This document shows, in pieces, positions 24,781-33,982 of a stretch of DNA of 64,000 bases. How positions within the stretch are numbered: the stretch's first letter is position 1; every line of letters begins with the position of its first letter. The notes beneath the pieces are model-generated. The model was not told where the DNA came from. It did not search any database and worked only from the letters and a program-made list of their open reading frames with translations. The position numbers were made by a program, and so were the translations under genes. This stretch comes from Bradyrhizobium sediminis (GTDB lineage: Bacteria; Pseudomonadota; Alphaproteobacteria; Rhizobiales; Xanthobacteraceae): contig NZ_CP076134.1 in the NCBI RefSeq assembly GCF_018736085.1, positions 4,226,501-4,290,500 of the forward strand. The letters run 5' to 3'.

Positions 24781-26505
24781 TCAACCCCGGACGGAGGCTC
24801 GACGCTTCAGCAGCTTGCGCAATTCGGCAAGTGGCCGGGTATTGAGCACATCGTTTACCGTGAGCCAGGCGCGTCGCGCCTGATCGATCCCGAACCGCAT
24901 GCACTGATATGCATCTACGGAGTGCGCATCCGTCGAGACCGCCAGCTTCACCCCGGCGAGCTTCGCCGCGCGAGCATGCAGATCGTGCAAATCCAGGCGA
25001 TCCGGCTCCGCATTGATCTCGAGGTAACAGCCGGTCTTGCGCGCCGTCGAAATCACGCGATCCATATCGATGTCGTAAGGCTCGCGCTCGCCGATCAATC
25101 GCCCGGTCGGATGCGCCAGAATGGACACATGACGGTTCTCCAGGGCACGGACGACGCGCTCGGTCTGCGCCTGCCGCGGCAGATCGAAATGCGAATGCAC
25201 CGCGGCCACCACGATGTCCAGCTTCGCCAGGCTTGACTCCGGCAGATCAAGACTACCGTCCCGGAGTATATCGACCTCGATACCCTTGAGAATCGTGAAA
25301 TTCTTGAGTCTTTCATTGAGCCGGTCGATTTCGTGGATCTGGCGTGCCAGGCGCGCCGGATCGAGACCGTGCGTCATGGCAACCCGGCGGCTGTGGTCGG
25401 TCAGGGCGATGTATTCATAACCGCGCGCCTGCGCCGCCGCCGCCATTTCAGCGATGGTGACGGTGCCATCGGTCCAGTCGGAGTGCACGTGAAGGTCACC
25501 TCTGACATCGGAAAGCTTCACAAGCCTGGGCAGCTTGCCGGCCTGGGCCGCCGCAATCTCCCCGCGGTCCTCGCGCAACTCCGGCACGATGTATGCGAGC
25601 TTGAGCTTCTCGTAGACATCCTCCTCCGTGGCACCGGCAATCCGCCGCTTGCCTGAGAATAATCCGTATTCGTTCAGCTTCCATCCGTGCTGGTTGGCGA
25701 GCCCGCGTAGCGCGATGTTGTGGGCTTTCGAACCCGTGAAATACAGAAGTGCTGCGCCATAGCTTTCCTCGCGGACCGCACGGACATCGACCTGCAGGCC
25801 GGAGCGCAGCATCACGGTGGTGCGCGTCGGTCCGTGAGCGACGACCTGCGCGACATTTTCATACTTCGCCAGCCTGTCGCCAACCGCGGCACCGTCCTTC
25901 GCGGTCACCAGCACGTCAAGATCGCCGACGGTGTCGCGGCGCCGCCGATAGCTTCCGGCGACGACGACGCGTCCGCTACCGCGGAGAAAGCCGACCAAGG
26001 CTTCAGCTTCAGCTTCGGCCACCGAAAGCTTGAACCGCCTTGCAGGCTGCGGCTTCTCAAGCGCATCGAGCAGTTTCTTCTCGATCACAGGGCCAAACCC
26101 GCGAAGCTCGCGCAACCGTCCTGTTTTGATGGCCTGACGAAGGTCGCTGAGGGTTCGCACTTTCATCTTGTCATAGAGCAGCTTGATACGCTTCGGTCCG
26201 AGTCCGGGAAGAGCCGCCATATCGCCGAGTTCGCCGGGGAGTTTCCTTTTCAGCGTGTCGAGCAGGCCGAAATGCCCGGTCTTGACGATATCGGCAATCT
26301 TGCCGGCGAGATCCTTGCCGATCCCCGGCAGCTCCGACAGATCGCGTCCGGATTTCAGCAAGCTTCCGGCCGCTTTCGGCAGGCCCTCGATGACGCGCGC
26401 GGCGCGGCGGTAGGCGCGCACGCGAAACTGGTTCTCTCCCCCGATCTCAAGGAGTTCGGCGGCCTGGTCGAACATAGCGGCGATTTCCGCGTTCTGCACG
26501 GGCAT
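24781..26505 (-). CDS. polX: DNA polymerase X / 3'-5' exonuclease (PolX)
   Basis: 574 residues from the ATG at 26505. Order of domains: helix-hairpin-helix lyase region (LPGIGKDLAGKI, LPGLGPKRIKLLY), polymerase palm with GSYRRRRDTVGDLDVLV carrying the catalytic Asp pair, and a C-terminal PHP phosphoesterase (DLHVHSDWTDG, ALTDHS, STDAHSVD). Bacterial PolX fills short gaps in base-excision repair. It is divergent from pncA, with a FixK-like site 63-76 bases upstream that can serve both. Confidence 0.95.
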   Translation of the reverse strand: MPVQNAEIAAMFDQAAELLEIGGENQFRVRAYRRAARVIEGLPKAAGSLLKSGRDLSELPGIGKDLAGKIADIVKTGHFGLLDTLKRKLPGELGDMAALPGLGPKRIKLLYDKMKVRTLSDLRQAIKTGRLRELRGFGPVIEKKLLDALEKPQPARRFKLSVAEAEAEALVGFLRGSGRVVVAGSYRRRRDTVGDLDVLVTAKDGAAVGDRLAKYENVAQVVAHGPTRTTVMLRSGLQVDVRAVREESYGAALLYFTGSKAHNIALRGLANQHGWKLNEYGLFSGKRRIAGATEEDVYEKLKLAYIVPELREDRGEIAAAQAGKLPRLVKLSDVRGDLHVHSDWTDGTVTIAEMAAAAQARGYEYIALTDHSRRVAMTHGLDPARLARQIHEIDRLNERLKNFTILKGIEVDILRDGSLDLPESSLAKLDIVVAAVHSHFDLPRQAQTERVVRALENRHVSILAHPTGRLIGEREPYDIDMDRVISTARKTGCYLEINAEPDRLDLHDLHARAAKLAGVKLAVSTDAHSVDAYQCMRFGIDQARRAWLTVNDVLNTRPLAELRKLLKRRASVRG

Positions 26506-26567
26506 GTCGAAGACCCACAACAGCCGGATTTTGCCAAGGAAATATCGCATGGCTCGACAAGCCGGAA

Positions 26568-26581
26568 TTGATTCAGATCAG
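26568..26581. promoter_or_regulatory. FixK/FNR-like box between polX and pncA
   Basis: TTGATTCAGATCAG, one base from the consensus. It is 55-68 bases before pncA (start 26636) and 63-76 bases before polX (start 26505), so it may drive both. Confidence 0.55.
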
Positions 26582-26635
26582 GGCCAGTTCCTCAAGGACA
26601 CCAATAGTCCTACTAGCGAAACTGGAGCCGCAGAG

Positions 26636-27274
26636 ATGGGCGCTCATATGATCGCAGGCGATACCGACGTATTGATCGTGGTCGATGTCCAGAATGATTT
26701 TTGTTCCGGAGGTCGCCTTCCAGTGCCAGGCGGCAGCGACGTGGTGCCCGTCATAAATCGGCTTGCCGGGCGCTTTGCAAGCATAGTTGTCACCCAGGAC
26801 TGGCACCCGCACAACCACTTTTCGTTTGCTTCAATGCATCCGGGAAAGCAACCAAACGACATCATTGCCGCCCCTTATGGTCCTCAGATCCTTTGGCCGG
26901 ACCATTGCGTGCAGGGAACGTCAGGAGCTCAATTTCACGAATCGCTATGCGTTCCGCAAGCCACGATGATCCTGCGCAAGGGGTTTCATCGCACGATCGA
27001 TTCATACTCGGCGTTTTACGAGAATGACCGTCAGACACCGACCGGTCTTATCGGATATTTGCGGGAGCGCTCGCTGACACGTGTTTTTCTCGCCGGGCTG
27101 GCGTTCGACTTCTGCGTCCGCTACTCAGCCGAGGACGCACAACGCGCCGGCTTTTCCGTCTTCGTGATCGAGGATGCTTGCCGCAGCATCGATGTCGACG
27201 GATCGGCGGAAGCAGCGCGATCCGCTTTGCAAAATCTTGGCATCCAGGCCATCGCCGCCGGCGACTTCGCGTAA
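26636..27274 (+). CDS. pncA: Nicotinamidase
   Basis: About 212 residues from the ATG at 26636, after GGAGCC. The isochorismatase-fold features are present: catalytic Asp in VVDVQNDFCSGG, the metal site DWHPHNHFSFAS, the Lys of LRKGF, and the catalytic Cys in LAFDFCVRYSAEDA. It hydrolyses nicotinamide to nicotinate, feeding PncB at 22267. The ATG at 26648 is a possible alternative. Confidence 0.93.
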   Translation: MGAHMIAGDTDVLIVVDVQNDFCSGGRLPVPGGSDVVPVINRLAGRFASIVVTQDWHPHNHFSFASMHPGKQPNDIIAAPYGPQILWPDHCVQGTSGAQFHESLCVPQATMILRKGFHRTIDSYSAFYENDRQTPTGLIGYLRERSLTRVFLAGLAFDFCVRYSAEDAQRAGFSVFVIEDACRSIDVDGSAEAARSALQNLGIQAIAAGDFA

Positions 27275-27356
27275 TTGATGATTTCCATCAACGACGGCAG
27301 CAGAGCTATTCCTGGGAAAACGGATCTGCATAACGCCGCGCCAGCGAACGAGGCGG

Positions 27357-27926
27357 TCAGACCCGCAACCCGTGTTTTCCGAGCAGCTTTACTGTGGTCG
27401 CCTGTGGGCCCTTTTCGCCGATCTCATCGGCAAACACGACCCGGGAGCCGATGGCCAGTTCGGAAAACGCTCCGTCAAGAACGCTATTGCGATGGAAGTA
27501 AATCTCCTCGCCATCGTTTGACCGAAGGAATCCGAATTCGCCGGAGGCGTCCAGTCGTACGACGGTTCCGATGGGTTGCCCTTCGTGGCTTTTGACCATT
27601 CCCTCCATGCGCCGCGAGCTATCCTGAAGTTGCCTGCCTGCCCGCTTGAACGCATCGTTAATTGCAAATGGCAAGTCCGAATGTCGCTCGTCTTCCTTCG
27701 GCGTCCGCCCGATATCGACTTCACGACCATCCGGTAGCGCCAGTCGAATATTGATTTCATATAAGCCGCCGCTCTTGTGACGTTTCCCGGGACCTTTAAC
27801 GACGATCCGACATGCTGTAATCCGACCAAAGAGTTGTTCAAGCTTCTTCACATGCTCCGCGAGCATGTCCTGGACCGCAGGGCTGGAAACCATATCCTGA
27901 AATTCTACTTCAACTGGCGTTTGCAT
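27357..27926 (-). CDS. Ribosome hibernation-factor (HPF/YfiA) domain fused to a cold-shock domain
   Basis: 189 residues. Residues 1-110 form an HPF-type S30AE fold (VEVEFQDMVSSPAVQDMLAEH ... YEINIRLALPDGREVDI ... DAFKRAGRQLQD). Residues 118-185 form a cold-shock OB-fold (GTVVRLDASGEFGFLRSNDG, EEIYFHRNSVLDG, VVFADEIGEKGPQATTV). The protein should sit at the ribosome decoding centre and bind RNA during dormancy. It follows the BON gene by 47 bases and probably uses the box at 28679. Confidence 0.9.
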   Translation of the reverse strand: MQTPVEVEFQDMVSSPAVQDMLAEHVKKLEQLFGRITACRIVVKGPGKRHKSGGLYEINIRLALPDGREVDIGRTPKEDERHSDLPFAINDAFKRAGRQLQDSSRRMEGMVKSHEGQPIGTVVRLDASGEFGFLRSNDGEEIYFHRNSVLDGAFSELAIGSRVVFADEIGEKGPQATTVKLLGKHGLRV

Positions 27927-27973
27927 TACTCTCTCCTCATCGGATGAAGCCGATGTCAGTCAAGACGCTGACG

Positions 27974-28627
27974 CTAAGACTCTATCGTCAGCCGATCCTT
28001 GACGTTCTTCACACCGGGCGCCGACCAAGCCGCGTTCTCGACCGCAAACTTCTCGTCCCAATTGCGAACCCTGCCTTCAAGCAAGACTTCATCATCATCT
28101 CGAACGGTGACACGTATGTCCTTGGCTTCGATTTCAGCGTGCCGTTTCAGAGCCGCTTCGATCTTCATTTTTACGTTGTCGGCCTTCGCATGCGGCTCAA
28201 TTTCGATATTGTTGACGATGCTGCGCACCCCCGACAGCTTGCGAACATCGCGCTCGGCGCTGCTCTTTTGATAGTACCAGTTGACTTTTCCGGTCAAAGT
28301 TACCAGCCCGTCCCGCACCGTGACCTGGATTGCATTACTCGGAACGACGCTGTCCCAGGACAGCACGTTGATCGCGCGTCTGGCGATCTCATCGTCAGTC
28401 GCCTTCGCATCCGAAGAGTAGCGAACTTCGATCTCGTCCGCGATTCCATGCACGCCCTTTACCCGGCGCACCGCGGATATTGCCGCGAGCTTCTGCGCAT
28501 AGCTGGCGACGTGTCCGGTAAGCGTTACAACATCCTGATCTACGGCCACGCCGATATGAGCTGCATCAACGATGGGTTCATAACCGAGTTCGTCCAGGAT
28601 ATCGTCACGCAGTTTCAATTCGTTCAT
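27974..28627 (-). CDS. Three-BON-domain protein
   Basis: 217 residues with three successive BON domains (about 1-68, 77-145, 148-217), each with the pattern V.V.DG.VTLTG.V (DQDVVTLTGHV, VRDGLVTLTGKV, VRDDDEVLLEGRV). There is no signal peptide, so it differs from periplasmic OsmY and is probably cytoplasmic. BON domains bind phospholipid or other ligands. A strong AGGAGGCAG precedes the ATG. First gene of a BON-HPF operon with a FixK-like box 52-65 bases upstream. Confidence 0.88.
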   Translation of the reverse strand: MNELKLRDDILDELGYEPIVDAAHIGVAVDQDVVTLTGHVASYAQKLAAISAVRRVKGVHGIADEIEVRYSSDAKATDDEIARRAINVLSWDSVVPSNAIQVTVRDGLVTLTGKVNWYYQKSSAERDVRKLSGVRSIVNNIEIEPHAKADNVKMKIEAALKRHAEIEAKDIRVTVRDDDEVLLEGRVRNWDEKFAVENAAWSAPGVKNVKDRLTIES

Positions 28628-28678
28628 GATCTGCCTCCTGAATAGTTATAAGATTGCCTAACCTTGTCGGTGGGCTTG

Positions 28679-28692
28679 TTGATGCAGATCAA
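28679..28692 (-). promoter_or_regulatory. FixK/FNR-like box for the BON-HPF operon
   Basis: TTGATGCAGATCAA, exact dyad match, centre about 58 bases upstream of the BON start at 28627. Confidence 0.7.
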
Positions 28693-29332
28693 TACAGTTC
28701 AGGCACGGGAGAGGTGGGCTTGTTCCGGCGAATATTGTGCCTCACAATTTGCGCCGCTGTTGCTCCATGTGATCCGGCGTCACCTTTCCGCGGCGCTTAC
28801 GTTTCGGGGGGCGCCCGTTCCAGACTTCATCGCCGGCAATGCAATGGCCGAAGGACGGCTTGAAGCGCCTGAAGAATTCGAGCAGCCGGCTTAGTATGCG
28901 CGCGAGGGAACCACCGGAGTTGACAAAAATCAGCTCGGCCGCCCGCGCAATCGATGGTCAAAAATGCTCTCAACAGGAGGTAAAAAGATGCCTGCCGGGA
29001 TCCAGATGTTTCTGGTCGCTCCGATGGGTCTGTAAATGCCGGGCGGGCACTTCACATCGAACCGCAGCAGTCAAAGTGCTCACGGCACCTTGAGGATCGT
29101 GACTGGCGATCATGTCGCTGCGACCGACAGTCGCGGACATCGGACAAGCATCAGTGTGGCCCGAAGGCGATGCCGCCGCACCTTCCCGATGGTCCGCTGG
29201 GGCTGAAGGCGCTCGACGATCTTGAAAAGCAAGAGGCGCGGACTTTCTGGCCGGACCTCCAGCTGACCGCAATTTCGAATACGGCGTCGCCTCCATCTGC
29301 CCCCTCCCCTTCCCCGAAATAGCCCTCCGCAC

Positions 29333-29346
29333 TTGCGCGAGATCAA
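29333..29346 (+). promoter_or_regulatory. FixK-like box variant for DUF2267 copy 1
   Basis: TTGCGCGAGATCAA fits the broader Bradyrhizobium FixK2 pattern TTG(A/C)-N6-(T/G)CAA. It lies 61-74 bases upstream of the start at 29407. Its complement, TTGATCTCGCGCAA, is identical to the box at 52118, which also precedes a DUF2267 gene. Confidence 0.6.
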
Positions 29347-29406
29347 TTGCGGCCCCTCCGTCTCTGTCAGCTTACGTCAACGCGGATGGTCAGTAGGGAG
29401 GCGAAT

Positions 29407-29859
29407 ATGAGCATTAAGGGGCTCGAAGGCCTGCAGCATACGCTCGAACTCACTCACACCTGGATCAACGACCTTGACGAACGGCTCGAATGGCACAACA
29501 AGCCGCGAGCCTATCGGCTGCTGAAGAGCGTTCTTCATGCGTTACGAGATTGGTTACAGCTCAATGAAGCAGCCGACCTCGGTGCCCAACTTCCAACATT
29601 GCTCCGCGGCATCTACTATGAACAGTGGCGGCCATCAGGAACTCCCGTGCGGTCACGCAGCAAGGCGGCCTTCTTGGCGCGAATTGATGAAGACTTCGAG
29701 CAAGATCCGCCAGCCAACACTGAGCAGGCAGTTATGGCCGTCTTTGAACTCTTATCGAAGAAAGTAACGGCAGGCGAGATCAAGCACGTGCGGCACGCGT
29801 TGCCTGATGATCTCCGCACGATCTGGCCGGAACCATACTCCGCACCGGGCGCATGCTGA
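29407..29859 (+). CDS. DUF2267 protein, copy 1
   Basis: 150 residues. It follows the DUF2267 pattern: HTWINDLDERLEWHNKPRAY, LLKSVLHALRDWLQLNEAADLGAQLPTLLRGIYYEQWRP, then a C-terminal helical pair ending LPDDLRTIWPE. Paralogues lie at 52176 and 60650. Structure is likely all-helical; function unknown, though the family is often found beside stress genes. A GGGAGGCGAAT site precedes the ATG. Confidence 0.88.
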   Translation: MSIKGLEGLQHTLELTHTWINDLDERLEWHNKPRAYRLLKSVLHALRDWLQLNEAADLGAQLPTLLRGIYYEQWRPSGTPVRSRSKAAFLARIDEDFEQDPPANTEQAVMAVFELLSKKVTAGEIKHVRHALPDDLRTIWPEPYSAPGAC

Positions 29860-29904
29860 AGTCGAAGTTGACCCATCATTTACTGCAGTATCGGGACGAA
29901 GGCT

Positions 29905-30067
29905 CGTGCAGCTGAGCTCAGTTGCCTTTACCGACGGCTTAGCGATCCCAGGTCGCATTCACCAGCGACGGCGAAGACGTGTCCCTCCCCCAGATTGGAG
30001 CGACGCACCGGCGCGAACTCCAGGCTCTGTCGTTCTCTGCGATGATCCAGATGCGCCAGCGGGGTGA
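29905..30067 (+). pseudogene. Truncated PEBP (YbhB/YbcL) gene remnant
   Basis: The sequence translates to VQLSSVAFTDGLAIPGR and later VVLCDDPDAPAG, which matches the first ~53 residues of the intact PEBP protein at 49100 (MQLSSSAFSGGSAIPRRF, FLCDDPDAPAG). The stretch between is frame-shifted, and a stop follows the DAPAG motif. The remaining two thirds are absent. Confidence 0.75.
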
Positions 30068-30083
30068 TAAGGTCTCTTCGACC

Positions 30084-31475
30084 ATGGCAGTGACAGCAGA
30101 TTCGGGCCCACACATCGCTGATATGCAGCAGAATTATGCCCCGCGTGCCGCCGTCATTAGCTGGATTCTCTTCGATTGGGCGACGCAGCCTTTCTTCACG
30201 CTGATCACAACCTTCGTGTTCGCACCCTATTTCGCAACGCATGTGGCCTCGGACCCAGCAAGCGGACAGGCGCAGTGGGGCTTCGCGACTGCGGCTGCGG
30301 GGTTGATGATTGCCCTGATGTCACCTGTTCTGGGCGCAATCGCGGACAGGAGCGGCCGCCGCAAGCCGTGGATCGCGGCGTTCGGTGCGCTACTGGTGAT
30401 CGGCTCTGGTCTGATGTGGTTTGGAAAGCCCGGCGACACCAGCGTCATTCCACCGCTACTGCTCGCCTATGGGATCGCTACCATCGGCGTCGAATTAGCC
30501 ACAGTATTCAATAACGCCATGATGCCGTCGCTGGTGCCGCCGGGCATGATTGGCCGGTTGTCCGGCACCGGCTGGGCTACCGGGTATGCCGGCGGAATCC
30601 TCAGTCTGGTTCTGGTGCTCGGCTTTCTCGCCGCCAGCCCGGACACGGGGCGCACGCTGTTCGGATTTATCCCGTTGTTCGGTCTTGATCCCGTTACCCA
30701 TCAGGGTGACCGCATTACCGGCCCGCTGACCGGCATCTGGTTCACCATCTTCGTGCTGCCGATGTTCCTGCTGACGCCCGATTATCCCGCCAGGAGGCGA
30801 ATAGGCGAAGCATTGCGCGAGGGATTGACAGAGTTACGACAAACGCTCGCCGAATTGCCGAAACGACAATCGATGGCGGCATTTCTGCTCGCCAACATGA
30901 TCTACACCGACGCTCTGGTATCGCTGTTCACGTTCGGCGGCATCTACGCCGCTGGTACCTTCGGCTGGAACACGATTCAGATCGGCACATTCGGCATTCT
31001 GCTCGCGATTGCCGGTACTTTCGGCGCGTGGCTTGGCGGCAAGCTCGACGACAAGCTCGGACCGAAACGGGTGATCGCCGGCAGCATGCTGATCCTGCTG
31101 CTTTCGATCGTTGCGATCCTGCTGGTCGACAAGGATCGCATCTTGTTCGTCACGGTCGCGCCGCCGGTGCCTGACGGAGCGCTATTCGCCGCGGCTACGG
31201 AACGTATCTATCTCATACTCGGATGTCTGATCGGTGCCGCCGGCGGCCCGCTGCAGGCGGCGTCGCGCACGCTCCTGATCCACCTGGCGCCGAAGGACCA
31301 CATCGCCCAGTATTTCGGACTGTTCGCACTGACCGGAAAGATCACATCATTCGCCGGGCCACTGCTGATCGGCACGATTACGGCGATCACCGCAAGCCAG
31401 AAGGCCGGCATGGCGGTGCTGGTGGTATTCTTCGTGGCGGGCTCGGCGTTGCTGGCGCGAGTGCGGGAGGAATAG
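30084..31475 (+). CDS. MFS transporter of the UMF1 (Atg22-like) family
   Basis: About 463 residues with roughly 12 membrane segments. It opens with ISWILFDWATQPFFTLITTFVFAPYFA, the signature of the UMF1 family, then MSPVLGAIADRSGRRKPWI. Relatives include the yeast vacuolar amino-acid exporter Atg22; bacterial substrates are not known. Start at 30084 is chosen as the first ATG outside the PEBP remnant; 30123 is possible. It ends against the broken USP copy. Confidence 0.85.
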   Translation: MAVTADSGPHIADMQQNYAPRAAVISWILFDWATQPFFTLITTFVFAPYFATHVASDPASGQAQWGFATAAAGLMIALMSPVLGAIADRSGRRKPWIAAFGALLVIGSGLMWFGKPGDTSVIPPLLLAYGIATIGVELATVFNNAMMPSLVPPGMIGRLSGTGWATGYAGGILSLVLVLGFLAASPDTGRTLFGFIPLFGLDPVTHQGDRITGPLTGIWFTIFVLPMFLLTPDYPARRRIGEALREGLTELRQTLAELPKRQSMAAFLLANMIYTDALVSLFTFGGIYAAGTFGWNTIQIGTFGILLAIAGTFGAWLGGKLDDKLGPKRVIAGSMLILLLSIVAILLVDKDRILFVTVAPPVPDGALFAAATERIYLILGCLIGAAGGPLQAASRTLLIHLAPKDHIAQYFGLFALTGKITSFAGPLLIGTITAITASQKAGMAVLVVFFVAGSALLARVREE

Positions 31476-31499
31476 CCGTGGCCTGAATCTGGGTCTGCG

Positions 31500-31830
31500 A
31501 TCTGCATCAGGTCGCACGATCCACGTGCCGCCGTCTCGATGATGGCCAGATATGGCTGATCGGGCTCGACGTGCATCGTCTCGCAGCTCACACCGGCTGC
31601 CCTCCTTCGCGACCTTGAGGTCTTTTGCCGCAAGGGTCGCCATGCGCTTCCCGTAACGCTCCGGCGAATTGGTGATCATACCTTGCTCAACCGCAAACGT
31701 ATGAAACGGCGTCGATACGGTCAGTACCGCGACTTTGGCGTTGACCGACTTCGCTAAAGGACGTGCCGTAGCCGATTGCATTCCGTGACAGCTCCGAGCC
31801 ATCAGTCGGGATCAGAATATGTCGGTGCAT
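31500..31830 (-). pseudogene. Broken and truncated USP gene
   Basis: From ATG 31830 the frame reads MHRHILIPTDGSELSRNAI, almost the same as the intact USP at 20473. Frame shifts near 31765 and 31600 break it, and fragments (MITNSPERYGKRMATLAAK; VEPDQPYLAIIETAARGSCDL) continue in other frames. The last ~40 codons, including the nucleotide loop, are missing beside the end of the MFS gene. Confidence 0.88.
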
Positions 31831-31843
31831 ACATTTTCCAGAT

Positions 31844-33694
31844 TCAGCAGGGCCATGGGCGGCTTTGGGGCAGCTCGGCATACAAAGCGTTGATCTCCCG
31901 GGCGAACATTTTCTGCACGACGTCCCTTTTGACCTTGAGGGTTGGCGTCAATAACCCAGCTTCGATCGTCCACGACTCCAGTATCAAGTGCACGGCGCGA
32001 ACCTGCGCATACCGTGGCAGGGTGGCAAGGAGCGGCGTGACTCTCGCAAGCAACTCGGTCTTGCTGGCGGCGTGATTGGGCCGCTCCGGGTCAAGGCCTT
32101 TGTCGGCAGCGAAGCGTCTCCACGCGTCAGGGTCCAGGACGATCACGGCAATCAGGAATGGGCGGCGATCGCCGACCACTACGGCCTGCTTGAACAGGCA
32201 ATCGCGGGTGAGCTCTGTTTCCACGGTGTTCGGATTGACCTTCTCGCCGATGGATAGAACGATCATCTCCCTAAGGCGGCCGCGGACGAAGATGCGGCCG
32301 TCCTTCAGTTCGGCGAAGTCGCCGGTTGAGAGCCACCCCATCGGATCGAGCGCGCGCGCCGTTTCGCCCGGATCCTTCCAGTACCCCGTCATCATGGAAG
32401 GCGAGCGCACCAGCAGTTCGCCTTCCGGCGTGAGCTTCACCTCAACTCCTTGCAAGGGACGCCCGACCGAGCCGGGCAAATTGTCATCGAGTCCGTTCGC
32501 CGCAACCACCGGCGCTGCTTCGGTGAGACCGTATCCCTCGACCAACGGCAGGCTCAAGCCGATCAATAGCCGAGCGACGTCTTGATCCAGCGGGGCTCCT
32601 CCACTGATCGCGGCACGAAGCCGTCCGCCGAACGCCGCCAGCACCGGTGCTGCGATGTAGTGCTTAAGGATCGGCCCAAACAATCGCGCAGCAAGACCTG
32701 GACTGGCCCGATGCTGTGCGGCCTCAAAGCGGCGCCAGCCGAGAAGCGCGGCGATTTGCAACAGATTCCGCTTAGCGAAGCTCCCTGCAACATTCGCCCG
32801 GATCGCGGCAGACATTCGCTCGTAGAGAAGAGGAACGCCTAGCATCGCCGTTGGGCGGACCGCGATGAGATCGTCGCGCAAGTCTTGTACGGAGCGTGCG
32901 TAAGCAACGGTGCTGCCTCCCATCATGGGTAGGTAGTAGCCGACGGTGCGCTCGAATGCATGCGCAAGTGGGAGAACCGACAGAAATACGTCGTCCCGCC
33001 GCGGCGGAATGATCGCGGCTGACGCTTCGGCGTTCCACAGCAGGGCGAAGTGTGACAGCATGACGCCTTTGGGCCTGCCGGTGGTGCCGGAGGTGTAAAC
33101 CAGCGAAGCGAGATCGCTCGGTGCCGCCGGATGCGGCACCGGCGGCTCGGAGGCGTTTGCAAGGACATCGGCGAGATTGCGTACGATGAGTTCGGAAGTT
33201 GGCGTGGCAGAGCCTGCACCGACGTCGCGGATCCACATGCGTTCGAGCGATGGGAATTCTGACCGAAACGGCCGGAGTGACTGCCGGCGCGCATCGCTAT
33301 CGAGAAGAACCAGACGGGCCCCGGAGTGGCCGAGGATGTAGGCGTTGCTTGCTGCGTTGTCGTGCGGGTAAAGCGCCACAACAACCAGGCCCGACGCATG
33401 CGCCGCCATGTCGAGACACACCCAATCGATCCCGTTGGGCAGCAGAATCGCTACTCGGTCTCCGGCCTCAAGCTTCTCCTGTGCGAGTGCGGCGCGGAAT
33501 CGGTCAACGCGCGCGGCAATCGTCTGCCAAGTGTGATCGCACCAATTCCCCGCGACAGGATCGTAGTCTCGGTAGGCAATGCCAACCGGACAGCGCCGGA
33601 CACACTCGCAGAACAGCCCCCACAACGTGCCCGCTTCACGAGCGGCGACTACGTTGCCATCGGGAACAACGGGCTGCTGGGGTTGCTCGGTCAT
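31844..33694 (-). CDS. Long-chain acyl-CoA synthetase-like AMP-forming ligase
   Basis: About 616 residues from ATG 33694. Adenylate-forming motifs: SLVYTSGTTGRPKGVMLSH, VLPLAHAFERTVGYY, GYGLTEAAP, and GWLSTGDFAELKDGRIFVRGR. The layout (large N-terminal domain, FAA1-like C-terminal domain) matches long-chain fatty acid-CoA ligases. It activates a carboxylic acid, likely a fatty acid, with ATP and CoA. It ends 13 bases before the broken USP. A deleted second copy is at 20487-20645. A longer frame upstream overlaps the box at 33896 and is rejected. Confidence 0.85.
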   Translation of the reverse strand: MTEQPQQPVVPDGNVVAAREAGTLWGLFCECVRRCPVGIAYRDYDPVAGNWCDHTWQTIAARVDRFRAALAQEKLEAGDRVAILLPNGIDWVCLDMAAHASGLVVVALYPHDNAASNAYILGHSGARLVLLDSDARRQSLRPFRSEFPSLERMWIRDVGAGSATPTSELIVRNLADVLANASEPPVPHPAAPSDLASLVYTSGTTGRPKGVMLSHFALLWNAEASAAIIPPRRDDVFLSVLPLAHAFERTVGYYLPMMGGSTVAYARSVQDLRDDLIAVRPTAMLGVPLLYERMSAAIRANVAGSFAKRNLLQIAALLGWRRFEAAQHRASPGLAARLFGPILKHYIAAPVLAAFGGRLRAAISGGAPLDQDVARLLIGLSLPLVEGYGLTEAAPVVAANGLDDNLPGSVGRPLQGVEVKLTPEGELLVRSPSMMTGYWKDPGETARALDPMGWLSTGDFAELKDGRIFVRGRLREMIVLSIGEKVNPNTVETELTRDCLFKQAVVVGDRRPFLIAVIVLDPDAWRRFAADKGLDPERPNHAASKTELLARVTPLLATLPRYAQVRAVHLILESWTIEAGLLTPTLKVKRDVVQKMFAREINALYAELPQSRPWPC

Positions 33695-33895
33695 CGAAAG
33701 TCCATCGCGGTCAAACCTCATGAGTGCGGCCGCAGTGACAAGCACGACACGCTCATGCTCTCGACGGCTGACACCGCAAAGGCGGCGTGCGCGAGACCGT
33801 CGGCTCACGCACGAAAACCCAGTGATTTGCCTGTGCCATCGATGTGAACGACCTACGGCGGAACCGCCTATTATTCCCGCCGAGGTGCTCCGCTC

Positions 33896-33909
33896 TTGAC
33901 ACAGATCAA
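33896..33909. promoter_or_regulatory. FixK/FNR-like box between synthetase and CBS genes
   Basis: TTGACACAGATCAA, exact match and identical to 20725-20738. It is 74-87 bases upstream of the CBS gene; on the other side the synthetase starts about 200 bases away. Confidence 0.7.
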
Positions 33910-33982
33910 TGAGTGCCGGCCTGCGCGCGCGATTATTTTCAACTATCTGGTAGCGTCTTGAATTGGACCGGAGGAGGACGAA

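Larger units (their letters stand above)
28628..29406. other. 780-bp region with regulatory sites and no clear gene
   Basis: Holds the boxes at 28679 and 29333. A 16-codon frame at 28988-29035 has an excellent AGGAGGTAAAAAG site but no family match. The rest shows only short frames. It may contain the worn remains of older genes. Confidence 0.45.

Noticed and set aside
28664..28894. Possible 76-residue plus-strand protein
   Set aside because: It spans the FixK-like box at 28679, has no ribosome site, and resembles no family.
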